12,557 nt of DNA from Sulfurimonas sp. (GTDB taxonomy: Bacteria; Campylobacterota; Campylobacteria; Campylobacterales; Sulfurimonadaceae). This document shows positions 1 through 5,773 of this stretch, piece after piece. Position numbers and translations under genes: made by a program. The first letter of the stretch is position 1, and every line of letters begins with the position of its first letter. Under the pieces are notes generated by a model that was not told the DNA's origin, ran no database searches, and saw only the letters and a list, made by a program, of their open reading frames with translations. The DNA lies in assembly GCA_021157485.1 (NCBI GenBank), contig JAGGWO010000216.1, positions 1 to 12,557 of the forward strand, in the 5' to 3' direction.

Positions 1-627
1 ATTCTAGTAACTGTTCTTACAAAAAAAATGGCTGAAGCTCTTACAAAATATCTTGCAGATTTAGGTATAAAAGTTCAGTACATGCACTCCGATATTGATA
101 CTATTGAAAGAAATCAAATTATTCGTGCACTGCGTTTAGGTGTGTTTGATGTTCTTATCGGGATTAATCTCTTGCGTGAGGGTCTTGACTTACCAGAAGT
201 AAGTTTGGTTGCAATTCTTGATGCAGATAAAGAAGGGTTTTTAAGAAGTGAGACTGCTCTTGTTCAAACTATTGGTCGTGGGGCTAGAAACTCAAACGGA
301 CGAGTAATTCTTTATGCAAATAAAATGACAGGCTCAATGCAAAGAGCAATTGACAAAACAAATGAGAGACGTGAAATACAAGAAGCTCATAATAAAAAGC
401 ATGGAATTACGCCAACAACAACAATTAGAAAACTAGATGAGAATTTAAAACTAGAAGAACATGGTGACCTCTACCAAAAACATAAAAAAATGGATAAAAT
501 GCCAGCATCAGAAAAAAAAGCGATAACAAAAGAGTTACAACTCAAAATGAAGAGCGCTGCCAAAGAGTTAAACTTTGAAGAGGCAGCTCGTCTTCGTGAT
601 GAGATTATGAAAATAAAAAAATTATAA
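1..627 (+). CDS. uvrB: UvrABC excinuclease subunit B, C-terminal part (5' truncated by window edge)
   Basis: C-terminal about 208 residues of the DNA-damage-loading helicase-like subunit of nucleotide excision repair, a cytoplasmic protein that works with UvrA and UvrC. The reading frame is open from base 1 ([18 protein letters not shown]), matching the start of helicase domain 2, so the ATG at 28 is an internal methionine and not the start. Visible motifs are the motif V region ([13 protein letters not shown]), the motif VI region (QTIGRGARN, where many UvrB have GRAARN), and at the very end a UVR domain ([20 protein letters not shown] onwards, ending [16 protein letters not shown]) that contacts UvrC. 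The 3' end is intact and a palindromic repeat begins three bases after the stop. Identification is firm; whether the Ala-to-Gly change in motif VI matters is unknown. Confidence 0.96.
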   Translation: MLVTVLTKKMAEALTKYLADLGIKVQYMHSDIDTIERNQIIRALRLGVFDVLIGINLLREGLDLPEVSLVAILDADKEGFLRSETALVQTIGRGARNSNGRVILYANKMTGSMQRAIDKTNERREIQEAHNKKHGITPTTTIRKLDENLKLEEHGDLYQKHKKMDKMPASEKKAITKELQLKMKSAAKELNFEEAARLRDEIMKIKKL

Positions 628-629
628 AT

Positions 630-659
630 TAGATTCCCGGGTTAAACCCGAGAATGACG
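630..659. repeat. Palindromic REP/dRS3-like repeat, copy 1
   Basis: Thirty bases with fixed ends TAGATTCCC (630-638) and GAGAATGACG (650-659) around a self-complementary core GGGTTAAACCC (639-649). The arms 633-643 and 645-655 pair over 11 positions with a single C:A mismatch. A second copy with the same ends lies at 1244-1271. The ATTCCC...GAGAAT layout recalls the short dispersed palindromes of other proteobacteria (for example neisserial dRS3, ATTCCC-N8-GGGAAT); membership in that family is inference. It starts just after the uvrB stop, and its last G forms part of the GGAG (659-662) that is the likely ribosome binding site of the next gene. Confidence 0.75.
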
Positions 660-672
660 GAGATTTTAAAAG

Positions 673-1242
673 ATGGAAGATACTTTTAGCAACTTAGCAA
701 CATATGGATATATAGGACTTTTTCTCTACTCACTTGGTGGTGGATTCGTAGCTCTTGTTGGAGCTGGTGTTTTATCTTTTATGGGTAAAATGGATTTAAG
801 TTTATCTATAATGATTGCGTTTTTTGCAAATGCTATTGGTGATGTTTTACTTTTTTACATGGCAAGATACCAAAAAAGTATGATGATGGAAGGTCTTCGC
901 AAACATAGAAGAAAACTTGCTCTCTCTCACGTGATGATGAAAAGATATGGTTCATGGATAATTTTATTTCAAAAGTTTGTATATGGAATCAAAACACTTA
1001 TACCTATTGCCATCGGTCTTACAAAATATGACTTTAAAAAATTTGCAATTTTAAATGTATTCAGTGCTGCTGTCTGGGCTTTAGTATTTGGACTTGGAAG
1101 CTACTTTTCTGGTAGTTTTTTAGTTGAACTAGCAAAGGTTATAGGCGATAAACCTTGGATTGCACCGATGATATTAGTAATATTTGGTGGTGGATTATGG
1201 TTGTATATGGAAAAAGCTACGAAGAAGAAAGTTAAAAAATAA
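673..1242 (+). CDS. DedA/VTT-domain inner-membrane protein
   Basis: A 189-residue multi-spanning membrane protein of the DedA (SNARE-associated, VTT) family. Members act in the cytoplasmic membrane; several are reported as flippases or transporters of lipid carriers such as undecaprenyl phosphate, and others affect proton-motive-force-dependent functions. Here one sees an N-terminal hydrophobic pair of segments with a Gly-rich re-entrant-like stretch (SLGGGFVALVGAGVLSF, about 20-36), a hydrophobic segment ending FYMARY (about 60-66), the family-typical central part FQKFVYGIKTLIPIAIGL (about 100-117) where the Arg/Gly/Pro motif of DedA sits, here with Lys in place of the usual Arg, and two more C-terminal helices before a basic tail (KATKKKVKK). 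The ATG is preceded by GGAG at 659-662, spacing 10. It follows uvrB after 45 bases and may be cotranscribed. The precise substrate cannot be read from sequence. Confidence 0.85.
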   Translation: MEDTFSNLATYGYIGLFLYSLGGGFVALVGAGVLSFMGKMDLSLSIMIAFFANAIGDVLLFYMARYQKSMMMEGLRKHRRKLALSHVMMKRYGSWIILFQKFVYGIKTLIPIAIGLTKYDFKKFAILNVFSAAVWALVFGLGSYFSGSFLVELAKVIGDKPWIAPMILVIFGGGLWLYMEKATKKKVKK

Positions 1243-1243
1243 C

Positions 1244-1271
1244 TAGATTCCCAATCGAGTTGAGAATGACG
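1244..1271. repeat. Palindromic REP/dRS3-like repeat, copy 2
   Basis: Twenty-eight bases in the same orientation as the copy at 630-659, with identical ends TAGATTCCC (1244-1252) and GAGAATGACG (1262-1271) but a different core, AATCGAGTT (1253-1261) instead of GGGTTAAACCC. The core is again self-complementary (AA/TT plus a T:G wobble), and the C:A mismatch in the outer stem is kept at the same place. It starts one base after the stop codon of the DedA gene. The constant ends with a changed but still pairing core argue that the folded form is what is conserved. Confidence 0.72.
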
Positions 1272-1340
1272 ATATGGTGAGTTTCATAAAAGTTTTAGAT
1301 TTGCTGTAGATTTTTATGCACCCCAAGGGCACTTTGTCGT

Positions 1341-1365
1341 TTCACTCGGGCGCAGATGCGGTGAA
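1341..1365. other. GC-richer hairpin in the dedA/pckA convergent gap
   Basis: The 110-base gap 1272-1381 is unusually GC-rich for this window between about 1319 and 1369. It can fold as an outer stem TTCAC (1341-1345) with GTGAA (1361-1365) and an inner CGCA (1351-1354) with TGCG (1357-1360), just downstream of the pckA stop on the minus strand. It could end pckA transcription, but no T-run follows on either strand, so a classical intrinsic terminator is not supported. It could also be a dispersed repeat; only one copy is in the window. Confidence 0.3.
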
Positions 1366-1381
1366 GCTAGAACTTTTAACT

Positions 1382-2965
1382 TTAGCTTCCGACTATTGGG
1401 CCGTATGGTGCATAATCTGTATGATTTCCATCTTGATACTTCTTGTAGTTAGCGACGAACATCTCTGCTAAATTATCTCTGGTTTTATCAAATAGTTCTT
1501 TATCTTCCCAAGCATTACGTGGATTTAAAATCTCTGGCTTAATTTCACCTAAAGTTTTTGGAACATGAAGTCTAAATGTTTTAGTAGTATCAAACTCACT
1601 ATCATTAATACTTCCGTCTAAAATAGCATTGATACAAGCTCGTGTATTTTTAATACTCATACGTTTACCGACACCATAAGCTCCACCGGTCCAGCCAGTG
1701 TTAACAAGATAAACATTTACACCATGCTCATCAATTTTCTCACCTAATAGTTTTGCATAAACTGTTGGATGTAGTGGTAAAAACGCTTCACCAAAACAAG
1801 CTGAGAAAGTTGCAACTGGTTCAGTAATTCCACGCTCCGTTCCAGCAACTTTTGCAGTATATCCACTTAGGAAGTAGTACATTGCCTGCTCTTTAGTAAG
1901 TTTTGAAACTGGAGGTAAAACACCAAAAGCATCGGCCGTTAAAAAGATAATGTTTTCAGGATGACCTGCCATTAAATCTTTTTTATGATTCACAATATGT
2001 TCAATAGGGTAAGAGACACGAGTATTTTCAGTTTTAGAACCATCTTCGTAATCTACTTCACCCTCACCATACATAACTACATTTTCAAGCAATGCATCGG
2101 TTTTAATAGCACCGTAAATCTCTGGCTCACTTTTACCATCAAGGTTAATAACTTTTGCGTAACAACCACCTTCAAAGTTGAATACACCATAGTTATCCCA
2201 ACCATGCTCATCATCACCGATAAGTGCACGGTGTGGATCAGTAGAGAGTGTAGTTTTACCAGTTCCACTTAGTCCAAAGAAAAGTGCAGTATCACCACGT
2301 TCACCAACATTTGCTGAACAGTGCATAGAAAGTTTACCCTCTAGTGGTAACCAGTAGTTCATCATTGAAAATATACCTTTTTTCAACTCACCACCATACC
2401 ATGTACCACCAATGATACATAAGTTTCTCTCTACATCAAAAAGAACAAATACTTCAGAGTTTAGTCCATGCTCTTTCCATTTGTCATTAACTGCTTTACA
2501 TGCATTTAAAACAACAAAGTCAGACTTAAACACTTCAAGTTCTGGTTCAGTTGGACGAATAAACATATTTTTAACAAAATGAGATTGCCATGCAATTTCT
2601 GTTACAAAACGGATAGAACGTTTTGAAGCTATAGATGATCCACAAAAAACATCCGTTACATAAAGATCTGTACTTGAAAGTTGTTCTTGAGCAACTACTA
2701 AAAGTTCATCAAATATTTCAGCAGAAACTTTTTGATTCACATCACCCCATGCAATATACTTGTTAGAAGGTTCACGATCTACAAAATACTTATCTTTAGG
2801 AGAACGACCAGTAAATATACCAGTGTCTACAGCTGTAGCACCCTTATTAGTCTGTTGAACTTCACCATTGTCTAGCTCATGTTTAATCAACTCATCATAA
2901 CTCAAATTATGGTAAACATTACCAATATTTTTCAGTCCTAAATCTTCTAATTCAGTTAAATTCAT
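1382..2965 (-). CDS. pckA: ATP-dependent phosphoenolpyruvate carboxykinase
   Basis: A 527-residue cytoplasmic enzyme interconverting oxaloacetate + ATP and phosphoenolpyruvate + CO2 + ADP, the usual link between the (reductive or oxidative) TCA cycle and gluconeogenesis. Length fits the ATP-type family (about 520-540). Visible are the substrate-binding [10 protein letters not shown] (51-60), the metal-site region [12 protein letters not shown] (186-197), the kinase-1a P-loop [11 protein letters not shown] (231-241), the kinase-2 region IGDDEHGW (249-256) and the adenine-binding region around [15 protein letters not shown]. All key stretches are present, so the enzyme should be active. The ATG at 2965 has AGAGGG (2971-2977 region) as ribosome binding site and a TATAAT box at 2999-3004. 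It is monocistronic: dedA converges on its 3' end and a tRNA gene diverges from its 5' end. Confidence 0.98.
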   Translation of the reverse strand: MNLTELEDLGLKNIGNVYHNLSYDELIKHELDNGEVQQTNKGATAVDTGIFTGRSPKDKYFVDREPSNKYIAWGDVNQKVSAEIFDELLVVAQEQLSSTDLYVTDVFCGSSIASKRSIRFVTEIAWQSHFVKNMFIRPTEPELEVFKSDFVVLNACKAVNDKWKEHGLNSEVFVLFDVERNLCIIGGTWYGGELKKGIFSMMNYWLPLEGKLSMHCSANVGERGDTALFFGLSGTGKTTLSTDPHRALIGDDEHGWDNYGVFNFEGGCYAKVINLDGKSEPEIYGAIKTDALLENVVMYGEGEVDYEDGSKTENTRVSYPIEHIVNHKKDLMAGHPENIIFLTADAFGVLPPVSKLTKEQAMYYFLSGYTAKVAGTERGITEPVATFSACFGEAFLPLHPTVYAKLLGEKIDEHGVNVYLVNTGWTGGAYGVGKRMSIKNTRACINAILDGSINDSEFDTTKTFRLHVPKTLGEIKPEILNPRNAWEDKELFDKTRDNLAEMFVANYKKYQDGNHTDYAPYGPIVGS

Positions 2966-2998
2966 AATTTACCCTCTATGGTACTTTTTAGATATGGA

Positions 2999-3004
2999 AT
3001 TATA
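2999..3004 (-). promoter_or_regulatory. -10 box of pckA
   Basis: Perfect TATAAT on the minus strand, preceded by TTTATTGAGTG and further T/A-rich DNA with no recognisable TTGACA. A start site six to seven bases downstream would give a leader of about 26 bases before the pckA ATG at 2965, with the AGAGGG ribosome binding site inside it. Confidence 0.6.
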
Positions 3005-3068
3005 CACTCAATAAACATAAATTAAATATAAAAATAGAAGAGTTTTTTGAATTAAAGAAAAAAAATTA

Positions 3069-3091
3069 TTTTAAGTATTTTTTGATAGAAT
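3069..3091 (+). promoter_or_regulatory. Campylobacter-type sigma70 promoter of tRNA-Val
   Basis: The stretch TTTTAAGTATTTTTTG followed by ATAGAAT gives, in order, a TTTAAGTATT upstream element, a T-rich -16 region ending in G, and a -10 box TAGAAT (3086-3091). This is almost exactly the layout described for C. jejuni sigma70 promoters. Transcription would start near 3098, leaving about a 12-base leader before the tRNA at 3110. Confidence 0.65.
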
Positions 3092-3109
3092 TGTATTTTT
3101 ATTAAACTT

Positions 3110-3184
3110 GCTCGATTAACTCAGTGGTAGAGTGCCTCCATGACATGGAGGTGGTCGTTGGTTCAAGTCCAACATTGAGCACCA
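3110..3184 (+). tRNA. tRNA-Val (anticodon GAC), CCA encoded
   Basis: Seventy-five bases fold into a full cloverleaf. The acceptor stem GCTCGAT pairs with ATTGAGC (one G:T pair), the D-stem ACTC with GAGT around the loop AGTGGTA, the anticodon stem CCTCC with GGAGG around the loop ATGACAT, and the T-stem GTTGG with CCAAC around TTCAAGT. The variable region is TGGTC, followed by the discriminator A and a genomically encoded CCA. The anticodon GAC is at 3142-3144 and reads valine GUC and GUU codons. There is no clear intrinsic terminator directly behind it. Confidence 0.96.
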
Positions 3185-3251
3185 TCTAAACTTCCCTACC
3201 TTACGATAATTTATAGATTTCTCTACAACTAATGGTTCTCAACTTACATAA

Positions 3252-3479
3252 CTGGTAGTAGAATTGATAGTAAACAAAGATTTTTTAGCAGAAAAGACTA
3301 TCAACCCTGACACATTAAAAGAGTTGTTTACTCATCAAAAACTTATATCAGCTTACAATAATGAGAAAAAGTGATTATTCAGATCCCCGTTTTTTTCATT
3401 AAGTCTGAAAGGTCAAGTTGCAGCTTTAGATGATGCAAAAATTCAATCAATAGCAAAATTCATTGAAGCACAAATATAG
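3252..3479 (+). pseudogene. Decayed ORF, C-terminal half resembling a small c-type cytochrome (c553-like)
   Basis: One frame runs from 3252 to the TAG at 3477-3479, broken only by a TGA at 3372-3374. Before the TGA it reads ...DTLKELFTHQKLISAYNNEKK and after it LFRSPFF followed by SLKGQVAALDDAKIQSIAKF and a short IEAQI tail. The pattern L-x-AY-N/K-x-x-K, a short loop, then KGQVA-x-L-x-D-A-x-I-x-x-IA-x-FI is that of the last helix of class I monoheme cytochromes such as c553/c5. The haem motif CXXCH is absent and no ATG, signal peptide or ribosome binding site is present, and FF stands where the axial Met region would be. I therefore read it as the remnant of a truncated gene between tRNA-Val and the next operon. 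The cytochrome identity is tentative and rests on a 25-residue resemblance. Confidence 0.4.
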
Positions 3480-3507
3480 CTAAGAGATAAATTATCAATA
3501 GATTATT

Positions 3508-3526
3508 GCTAGTACAATGCACTAGC
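3508..3526. other. Short inverted repeat at the 3' end of the small exported-protein gene
   Basis: GCTAGT (3508-3513) and ACTAGC (3521-3526) pair perfectly around a 7-base loop, and flanking T:G pairs extend the stem by two. It lies about 20 bases beyond the stop of the minus-strand gene ending at 3548, a suitable place for a terminator, but no T-run follows on that strand. Function is uncertain. Confidence 0.3.
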
Positions 3527-3547
3527 GGTAAGCACAACTTTTAAGAT

Positions 3548-3880
3548 TTAAAATCTATGAATATTCTTTTTGCCACCCTGCTCAACTATAATCGAAGATC
3601 GCAATATATACAGGTAAGCACCTGTTTTTTTGTAAACGATTTGCTGATAGATATCTTTTGAATTTCTTGGATCATATCCTATAGCTTCGACACGATCTCT
3701 ATGTGTCAAAACAGCACACTCATTTATAATAGAATACATACTAAGCGCCATTGGGTCTTCAGCATCATCTACAGGAGCCTTTTGTAAGAGCATTACACTA
3801 GGACACCCAAGAGTTTTTTTATTTAACTTATCTGCATAAATAGATGTTATTAAAAGAAAAAATATTAACGCATATTTCAA
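3548..3880 (-). CDS. Small exported protein of unknown function
   Basis: 110 residues. An N-terminal signal peptide is clear (MKYALIFFLLITSIYA, cleavage likely before D17), so the mature part of about 94 residues should be periplasmic or cell-surface. It contains only two cysteines, C26 and C55, which could form a disulphide, and ends in a basic GGKKNIHRF. There are no metal or catalytic motifs that I recognise and no further membrane segment. The gene starts one base after the stop of the beta-barrel gene at 3882, so the two are surely cotranscribed and may be functionally linked. It has no lipobox: C26 is not placed after a hydrophobic signal end. Real gene status is well supported by the signal peptide and operon fit; its function is unknown. 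Confidence 0.75.
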   Translation of the reverse strand: MKYALIFFLLITSIYADKLNKKTLGCPSVMLLQKAPVDDAEDPMALSMYSIINECAVLTHRDRVEAIGYDPRNSKDIYQQIVYKKTGAYLYILRSSIIVEQGGKKNIHRF

Positions 3881-3881
3881 A

Positions 3882-4481
3882 TTAGTTCATTTGCCATTTA
3901 AAAATTACTGACGCGTAAGCAGTTACCATGCTATCTATTTTAAAATTAACTAGTGCACCACTACCATTATCACGATTTTCATTTACATCTAATACCATAT
4001 ACTTAGCACCAATCTCTATATCTATTAGTTCAGTTGCATGAATATTAAAACCAGCATCACCACCATAATACATACTTGTTGTATCCATAGAAGGAATATT
4101 CTTATCTGAGTCAGCCCCAACCTTGATAAATGCTTGACCAGCATTCGCACCTATAAAAAAGTTTGCAGCCTTAGAAAAATTAAATAGATACTGAAGCTCT
4201 CCACCAGCTGTCATAAGTTTACTAAAATCATCTGCATTATAATAACGTGCACTTAAGAATGCTCTAAAATCATTTCCTTGAGCACCAATTTTTAGTCCAA
4301 TATTAGGGAGACCTGTGTTGTCAACATCAATATTCCCTGCATCATTTCTTTCTATATCTACATTTGTAACTCCACCCTCTATTGCAAACAGTGAATATGT
4401 GTCATACGAATAATTATCTGCCGCTAATGGTACCGTTGCTATCATAGCCGCTAAAACTACCTTACTTAAACTTTTTTTCAT
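3882..4481 (-). CDS. Outer-membrane beta-barrel protein, uncharacterised
   Basis: 199 residues with a signal peptide (MKKSLSKVVLAAMIATVPLAA, cleavage likely before D22). The mature part of about 178 residues shows alternating polar/hydrophobic strands typical of an eight-stranded OmpA/OmpW-like barrel: YSLFAIEGGVTNV, NIGLKIGAQG, FRAFLSARYYNA, AGGELQYLFNF, NFFIGANAGQAFIKVG, MYYGGDAGFNIHA, DIEIGAKYMVLDV, and the last strand MVTAYASVIFKWQMN. The C-terminus does not end in the Phe of many porins. It lacks an OmpA peptidoglycan-binding domain. The ATG at 4481 has an AAGGAAAG ribosome binding site and a TATAAT at 4511-4516. It heads a two-gene unit with the small exported protein. The barrel class is confident; ligand or role cannot be told. 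Confidence 0.8.
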   Translation of the reverse strand: MKKSLSKVVLAAMIATVPLAADNYSYDTYSLFAIEGGVTNVDIERNDAGNIDVDNTGLPNIGLKIGAQGNDFRAFLSARYYNADDFSKLMTAGGELQYLFNFSKAANFFIGANAGQAFIKVGADSDKNIPSMDTTSMYYGGDAGFNIHATELIDIEIGAKYMVLDVNENRDNGSGALVNFKIDSMVTAYASVIFKWQMN

Positions 4482-4510
4482 ATCTTTCCTTTTTATTTAT
4501 TACTTAAAAC

Positions 4511-4516
4511 ATTATA
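4511..4516 (-). promoter_or_regulatory. -10 box of the beta-barrel operon
   Basis: Perfect TATAAT on the minus strand (GGTATAATG). Upstream comes TTAAAGTTTACTTC in AT-rich DNA, loosely like the C. jejuni TTTAAGTNTT element. A start near 4504 gives a leader of about 22 bases holding AAGGAAAG before the ATG at 4481. Confidence 0.6.
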
Positions 4517-4579
4517 CCTCGTAAAATTTGAAGTAAACTTTAATTTACAAGCCTTAAATCGGCATAGCAACGCTTAACT

Positions 4580-5725
4580 TTAGCCATTAATAGAATTTGC
4601 ACCTACAACTGCACTACTAAATGCCCACTGAAAGTTATACCCTCCAAGTTCACCCGTCACATCAATAACTTCACCTATAAAGTATAGACCTTCTATATCT
4701 AAAGCTTCAAGTGTATATCTATTTAATTCTTCACAAAGTACGCCACCACGGCTTACTTCAGCTTTAGTAAAACCAAAATTACCAGCTGGTGCAAACTCAT
4801 AACTGTGTATATTTTTCAGATTTTCTATCGCTTTTTTATCTAATTTAACACACTCTATATCTTCAACGTTCAAAGCTTTTAAGATAGCTTTTGAGAGCCT
4901 TTTTGGAAGTGGAATTGTCGAACTAACCAACTTTTTACTACTATTAGTTAAATTTATAATATTGTGATTTGGTAAAAAATTCACACTAATATTTCCTTTT
5001 TGCCAATAAAGTGAGGCTGACAGTACAGATGGTCCACTTATCCCTTTATGTGCAAAAAGCATATCCTCTTTTAAAATTTTATCATTTACAGTTATCTGCA
5101 CATAGCAACTAAGACCACTTAACTCTTTCATCCAAAACTGATCTTTTTGAAGTGTCATACCAACAAGGGCAGGAGTAAATTCTTTAACTTTCAGACCAAA
5201 ATCTTTTGCAATTTTCAGCCCAATTTCACTTGCACCTAAATTTTTAAAACTTTTTCCACCCGTTGCAACTACAACTTTTTTAGATTTTAAAATGCCTTTT
5301 GATGTTGTAAGCTCAAATATCTCATCTATTTTCTTTAGTTCTATAATCTCTCTATTTAAAAGAGTGTCAAAGTGTTGCGTTTTTCTTTTTAATATATTAA
5401 TAATTTCATCTGAAGAGTCTTTACAAAAGTAATATCTATCTTTCCTAACAACTGGTTCAACTCCATTATTATGCAAAAATTTTAGTAAATCATCTTTTGA
5501 AAATACAGATAAAGCATACTCAACTAACTCTTCATCACCATCAAAATTATTTTCACTGACCTCTACATTTGTGATATTACATCTACCGCCACCAGAGATT
5601 TTTAGCTTTTTTGCAACCTTATCATTAACATCAACTATTGCTACTTGCAAATTTTCATCTAAATGGCTTGCACACATAAGTCCACTAGCGCCTGCACCAA
5701 GTATTAATACATCATAAATTTTCAT
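4580..5725 (-). CDS. HI0933/YhiN-family NAD(P)/FAD-dependent oxidoreductase
   Basis: 381 residues, a cytoplasmic flavoprotein of the HI0933-like family (YhiN/BaiN group), whose physiological substrates are mostly unknown. Evidence: the N-terminal Rossmann dinucleotide motif GAGASG (10-15) after a beta strand (YDVLILGAG), the family signature GGGRCNITN (45-53), the second strand motif KVVVATGGKSFKNLGASEIG, the HKGISGPSVLSASLYW region, and the C-terminal FAD-contacting GELGGYNFQWAFSSAVVGA. Length matches the family (about 380-420). The start at 5725 follows TATAAT by only six bases, so the mRNA may be nearly leaderless and no ribosome binding site is evident. It is divergent from rimO. The redox partner cannot be read from context. 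Confidence 0.9.
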   Translation of the reverse strand: MKIYDVLILGAGASGLMCASHLDENLQVAIVDVNDKVAKKLKISGGGRCNITNVEVSENNFDGDEELVEYALSVFSKDDLLKFLHNNGVEPVVRKDRYYFCKDSSDEIINILKRKTQHFDTLLNREIIELKKIDEIFELTTSKGILKSKKVVVATGGKSFKNLGASEIGLKIAKDFGLKVKEFTPALVGMTLQKDQFWMKELSGLSCYVQITVNDKILKEDMLFAHKGISGPSVLSASLYWQKGNISVNFLPNHNIINLTNSSKKLVSSTIPLPKRLSKAILKALNVEDIECVKLDKKAIENLKNIHSYEFAPAGNFGFTKAEVSRGGVLCEELNRYTLEALDIEGLYFIGEVIDVTGELGGYNFQWAFSSAVVGANSING

Positions 5726-5731
5726 ATGAGA

Positions 5732-5737
5732 ATTATA
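5732..5737 (-). promoter_or_regulatory. -10 box of the FAD oxidoreductase gene, possibly leaderless
   Basis: Perfect TATAAT on the minus strand ending only six bases before the ATG at 5725. The usual start distance would place the first mRNA base at or next to the A of the ATG. The box lies four bases from the plus-strand TATAAT of rimO at 5741-5746, so the two polymerases cannot bind at once. Confidence 0.5.
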
Positions 5738-5740
5738 CGA

Positions 5741-5746
5741 TATAAT
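5741..5746 (+). promoter_or_regulatory. -10 box of rimO-tilS
   Basis: Perfect TATAAT on the plus strand, with an expected start near 5753 and a leader of about 20 bases carrying AAAGAAGA as ribosome binding site before the rimO ATG at 5774. Its upstream promoter region overlaps the start of the divergent oxidoreductase gene. Confidence 0.6.
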
Positions 5747-5773
5747 TACATAAATAATTTATAAAGAAGAAAA

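Noticed and set aside
1319..1381. Possible small plus-strand ORF starting ATG CAC CCC in the GC-rich gap
   Set aside because: It has no ribosome binding site and runs on only by reading antisense through the end of pckA.
1985..2272. Plus-strand ORF of 95 codons inside pckA
   Set aside because: It is antisense to the P-loop region of a certain enzyme gene, has no ribosome binding site and no recognisable domain; it exists because of the AT-rich minus-strand codon use.
3372..3409. TGA followed by an inverted repeat, as a possible selenocysteine codon with SECIS element
   Set aside because: No Cys/Sec context, the hairpin (6 pairs, 20-base loop) lacks the bacterial SECIS apical features, and the ORF has no start or active-site motif; decay is simpler.
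3508..3526. Inverted repeat as an intrinsic terminator
   Set aside because: Stem is only six strong pairs and no T-run follows on either strand; kept only as an inverted repeat.
1376..4584. Shared 11-mer TTAACTTTAGC at 1376-1386 and 4574-4584, both at stop codons of minus-strand genes
   Set aside because: Low-complexity AT-rich match containing the stop codons; an 11-base match in such DNA is expected by chance and the flanks differ.
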